Shown here: positions 6,183 to 7,779 of the stretch, piece after piece
Layout: each line of letters begins with the position of its first letter
Numbering within the stretch: the stretch's first letter is position 1
Source of the DNA: an uncultured Lachnoanaerobaculum sp.
Lineage (GTDB): Bacteria; Bacillota; Clostridia; Lachnospirales; Lachnospiraceae
NCBI GenBank assembly: GCA_938041725.1
Contig: CALISX010000390.1
Location: 1 to 7,779, forward strand
Length of the DNA: 7,779 nucleotides
Direction: 5' to 3'
Position numbers and translations under genes: made by a program
Notes under the pieces: generated by a model
Databases searched by the model: none
What the model was told of the DNA's origin: nothing
What the model saw: the letters and a program-made list of their open reading frames with translations, nothing else

Positions 6183-7616
6183 ATGGAAATGGACAGTAAA
6201 TTATATGCGTTAATGGATTGGGCTGCGATTGAGGAAATCACATTTTCAGAGTCGGATAGACCCGGCTCTATTCTGGGGGCTAAAAAATTAGAAGATGGAT
6301 TTTTGTTTCAGACTTTTTTGCCCACCGCCCAGAAAATCCAGCTGTGCATTGAGGGCAACAAAAACCCTGTGGACTTGGAAATGGTGGACGAAGCGGGTTT
6401 TTTTGCCGGCTTTGTGGGAAGGAAGAAGGAGTTCCGCTATCATTTGCAGGTGACCTATGACAATGACACAACACAAAAGGTGTACGATCCCTATTCCTTT
6501 AAAAGTATTTTTACCCAGGAGGATATGGATGCCTTTGGGGCAGGGATCCACTATGAGATTTACCATAAGCTGGGGGCCAAGCCCATGACTTTAAACGGTG
6601 TGGAAGGAGTGAATTTTGCCTGCTGGGCGCCGGAGGCTATGCGGGTCAGCGTAGTGGGGGATTTTAATCTTTGGGACGGCAGACGCCACCAGATGAACCG
6701 GCTGGGGGATTCTGGTATTTTTGAACTTTTCCTTCCTGGTGTAAAGCCGGGGGATCTTTATAAGTTCGAGGTCAAAAATAAAAGGGGAGAGCCTATGTTA
6801 AAGGCGGATCCCTATGCCTTTGCTTCAGAACTGCGGCCCAACACAGCCAGCGTGGTGGCAGATCTTTCCGGCTTTTCCTGGGAGGATGGAACCTGGATGA
6901 GGGAGAGAGAAAAAAGGCAGGCAGTGGGCAAGGCCGGGCTTGGTACAGCCTTGAATATCTATGAGGTACATCTGGGATCCTGGATGCGCAAGGAGATGGC
7001 AAAGGACGAAGCCGGGGAGGATGTGAATGGAAGTATGTTCTATAGTTACCGGGAAATTGCTCCAAAGCTGGCGGCCTATGTTAAGAAGATGAATTATACC
7101 CATATTGAGCTGATGCCCATTATGGAGCATCCCTTGGACGGCAGCTGGGGGTATCAGGTGACGGGATATTACAGTCCCACCAGCCGCTATGGCACGCCCC
7201 AGGACTTTATGTATTTCATGAACTATATGCACCGGAAAAATATCGGGGTAATTCTGGACTGGGTGCCTGCCCATTTCCCCAGGGATATTTACGGACTGGC
7301 CTGCTTTGACGGAAGCTGCCTTTACGAGCATGAGGATCCGAGAAGGGGAGCCCATCCCCACTGGGGCACCTTGATTTACAACTATGCCCGGCCCCAGGTA
7401 AGCAATTTCTTAATTGCCAATGCTTTGTTTTGGGCAGATCTGTACCATGTGGACGGCATTCGTATGGATGCAGTGGCCTCCATGCTGTATCTGGACTATG
7501 GAAAGAATGCAGGGGAGTGGCTTCCCAATATTTACGGGGGACATGAGAATTTGGATGCCATTGAGTTTTTAAAGCATTTAAATTCTATTTTCAAGAAAAA
7601 ATCTATAATTCTATAG
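6183..7616 (+). pseudogene. glgB: 1,4-alpha-glucan branching enzyme, truncated within the catalytic barrel
   Basis: GlgB forms alpha-1,6 branches in glycogen. The ATG at 6183 is chosen because GGAG at 6173-6176 lies 6 bases upstream; the ATG at 6189 is possible, and the TTG at 6171 lacks a site. Seen in order, numbered from 6183: an N-terminal beta-sandwich module (~1-130), a CBM48 domain (~139-230, with FACWAPEA and VVGDFNLWDGRRHQM), then the GH13 barrel from ~255. The barrel shows IYEVHLGSW, SWGYQVTGYYSPTSRYG, region I DWVPAHFP (359-366) and region II DGIRMDAVAS with the nucleophile Asp429. The match holds through HLNSIFKK and then fails: the last codons encode KSIIL and a stop at 7614-7616. 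Branching enzymes are usually ~620-670 aa, so about 150-200 residues are missing, including the acid/base glutamate and the region IV aspartate. The product should be inactive unless the remainder is rejoined. Confidence 0.9.
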
Positions 7617-7779
7617 ATGTTTTCTATAACCATTAATTATGATACCTATAACAACTGTCCTCTGACTACTGACAACTGAGCGCTATTTCAGTATTTTACG
7701 TATATAGTTTGCCTCTTTGATATTTTGAGTAATAGCGTCTGCTTGGTCGGTTTCGAGAAGGTGTTTGAAGTTTCTTTAT
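7602..7779. other. AT-rich non-glgB DNA after the breakpoint, possible end of an inserted element
   Basis: From about 7602 the sequence no longer encodes branching enzyme and is visibly richer in A and T. It opens with an imperfectly spaced palindrome, TCTATA-attc-TATAGA (7602-7617), and has CTATAA/CTATAG at 7603, 7611, 7624 and 7646. No long ORF fits. On the - strand one 30-codon stretch (complement of 7683-7775) reads like a protein C-terminus (…TQNIKEANYIRKILK, then stop), but it has an in-frame stop just upstream at 7776-7778 and no start codon. The region could be the terminal part of an insertion element, or the far side of a deletion or assembly join. Only one side is visible. Confidence 0.45.
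7650..7684. repeat. Degenerate heptanucleotide repeat
   Basis: Five 7-base units in register all end in CT: AACAACT, GTCCTCT, GACTACT, GACAACT and GAGCGCT. The third and fourth differ at only two positions. Short tandem heptamers of this kind are known in several bacterial genomes. Here they lie inside the foreign-looking segment after glgB. Confidence 0.45.

Noticed and set aside
6825..7361. A 178-codon - strand open frame inside glgB
   Set aside because: It mirrors the GH13 coding frame, and the conserved motifs are all on the + strand.
7683..7775. A - strand coding fragment ending in TQNIKEANYIRKILK
   Set aside because: It reads like a protein tail, but an in-frame stop lies immediately upstream and there is no start codon, and the other two - strand frames are also open nearly to the window end. 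Not enough for a gene call.

Overview
This window looks like chromosomal DNA from a low-to-moderate GC Gram-positive anaerobe of the Clostridia, probably a Lachnospiraceae-like gut bacterium. That is an inference from strong AGGAGG-type ribosome binding sites, use of TTG as a start codon, a lipoprotein-anchored solute-binding protein, a choline-binding/CW-repeat surface protein and a clostridial-type glycogen branching enzyme. No rRNA, tRNA or CRISPR array is visible.

Left part (1-4126, + strand) is the 3' portion of what looks like one operon. It holds the end of a LivF-type ABC ATPase, a LivK-type lipoprotein substrate-binding gene that carries a one-base frameshift near 1680, an acetyl-CoA hydrolase/transferase-family CoA-transferase that starts at a TTG codon, and an alpha/beta-hydrolase. 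Together they suggest uptake of a small carboxylate or ester-like compound and its activation as a CoA thioester. The substrate cannot be read from the sequence.

Middle part (4127-5208) has a 15-bp hairpin that looks like the operon terminator. Its 3' arm contains a perfect Shine-Dalgarno sequence placed ahead of a 10-codon mini-ORF, which is followed at once by a second strong hairpin. A good sigma-A-like promoter then precedes a TetR-family regulator, which ends in an 18-bp perfect hairpin shared with the convergent gene.

Right part (5209-7779): a small secreted CW-repeat protein lies on the - strand. A roughly 400-bp divergent region follows with a promoter for each direction, a terminator/attenuator-like structure and short repeats. 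Then comes glgB on the + strand. glgB is intact through its N-terminal domain, CBM48 domain and the first half of its GH13 barrel, including the catalytic nucleophile. It stops abruptly at about 7601, where the sequence changes to AT-rich, repeat-bearing DNA that is not glgB. This is most simply the edge of an insertion or rearrangement. The two damaged genes (livK and glgB), the mini-ORF/hairpin region and the glgB leader are the parts most worth a second look.
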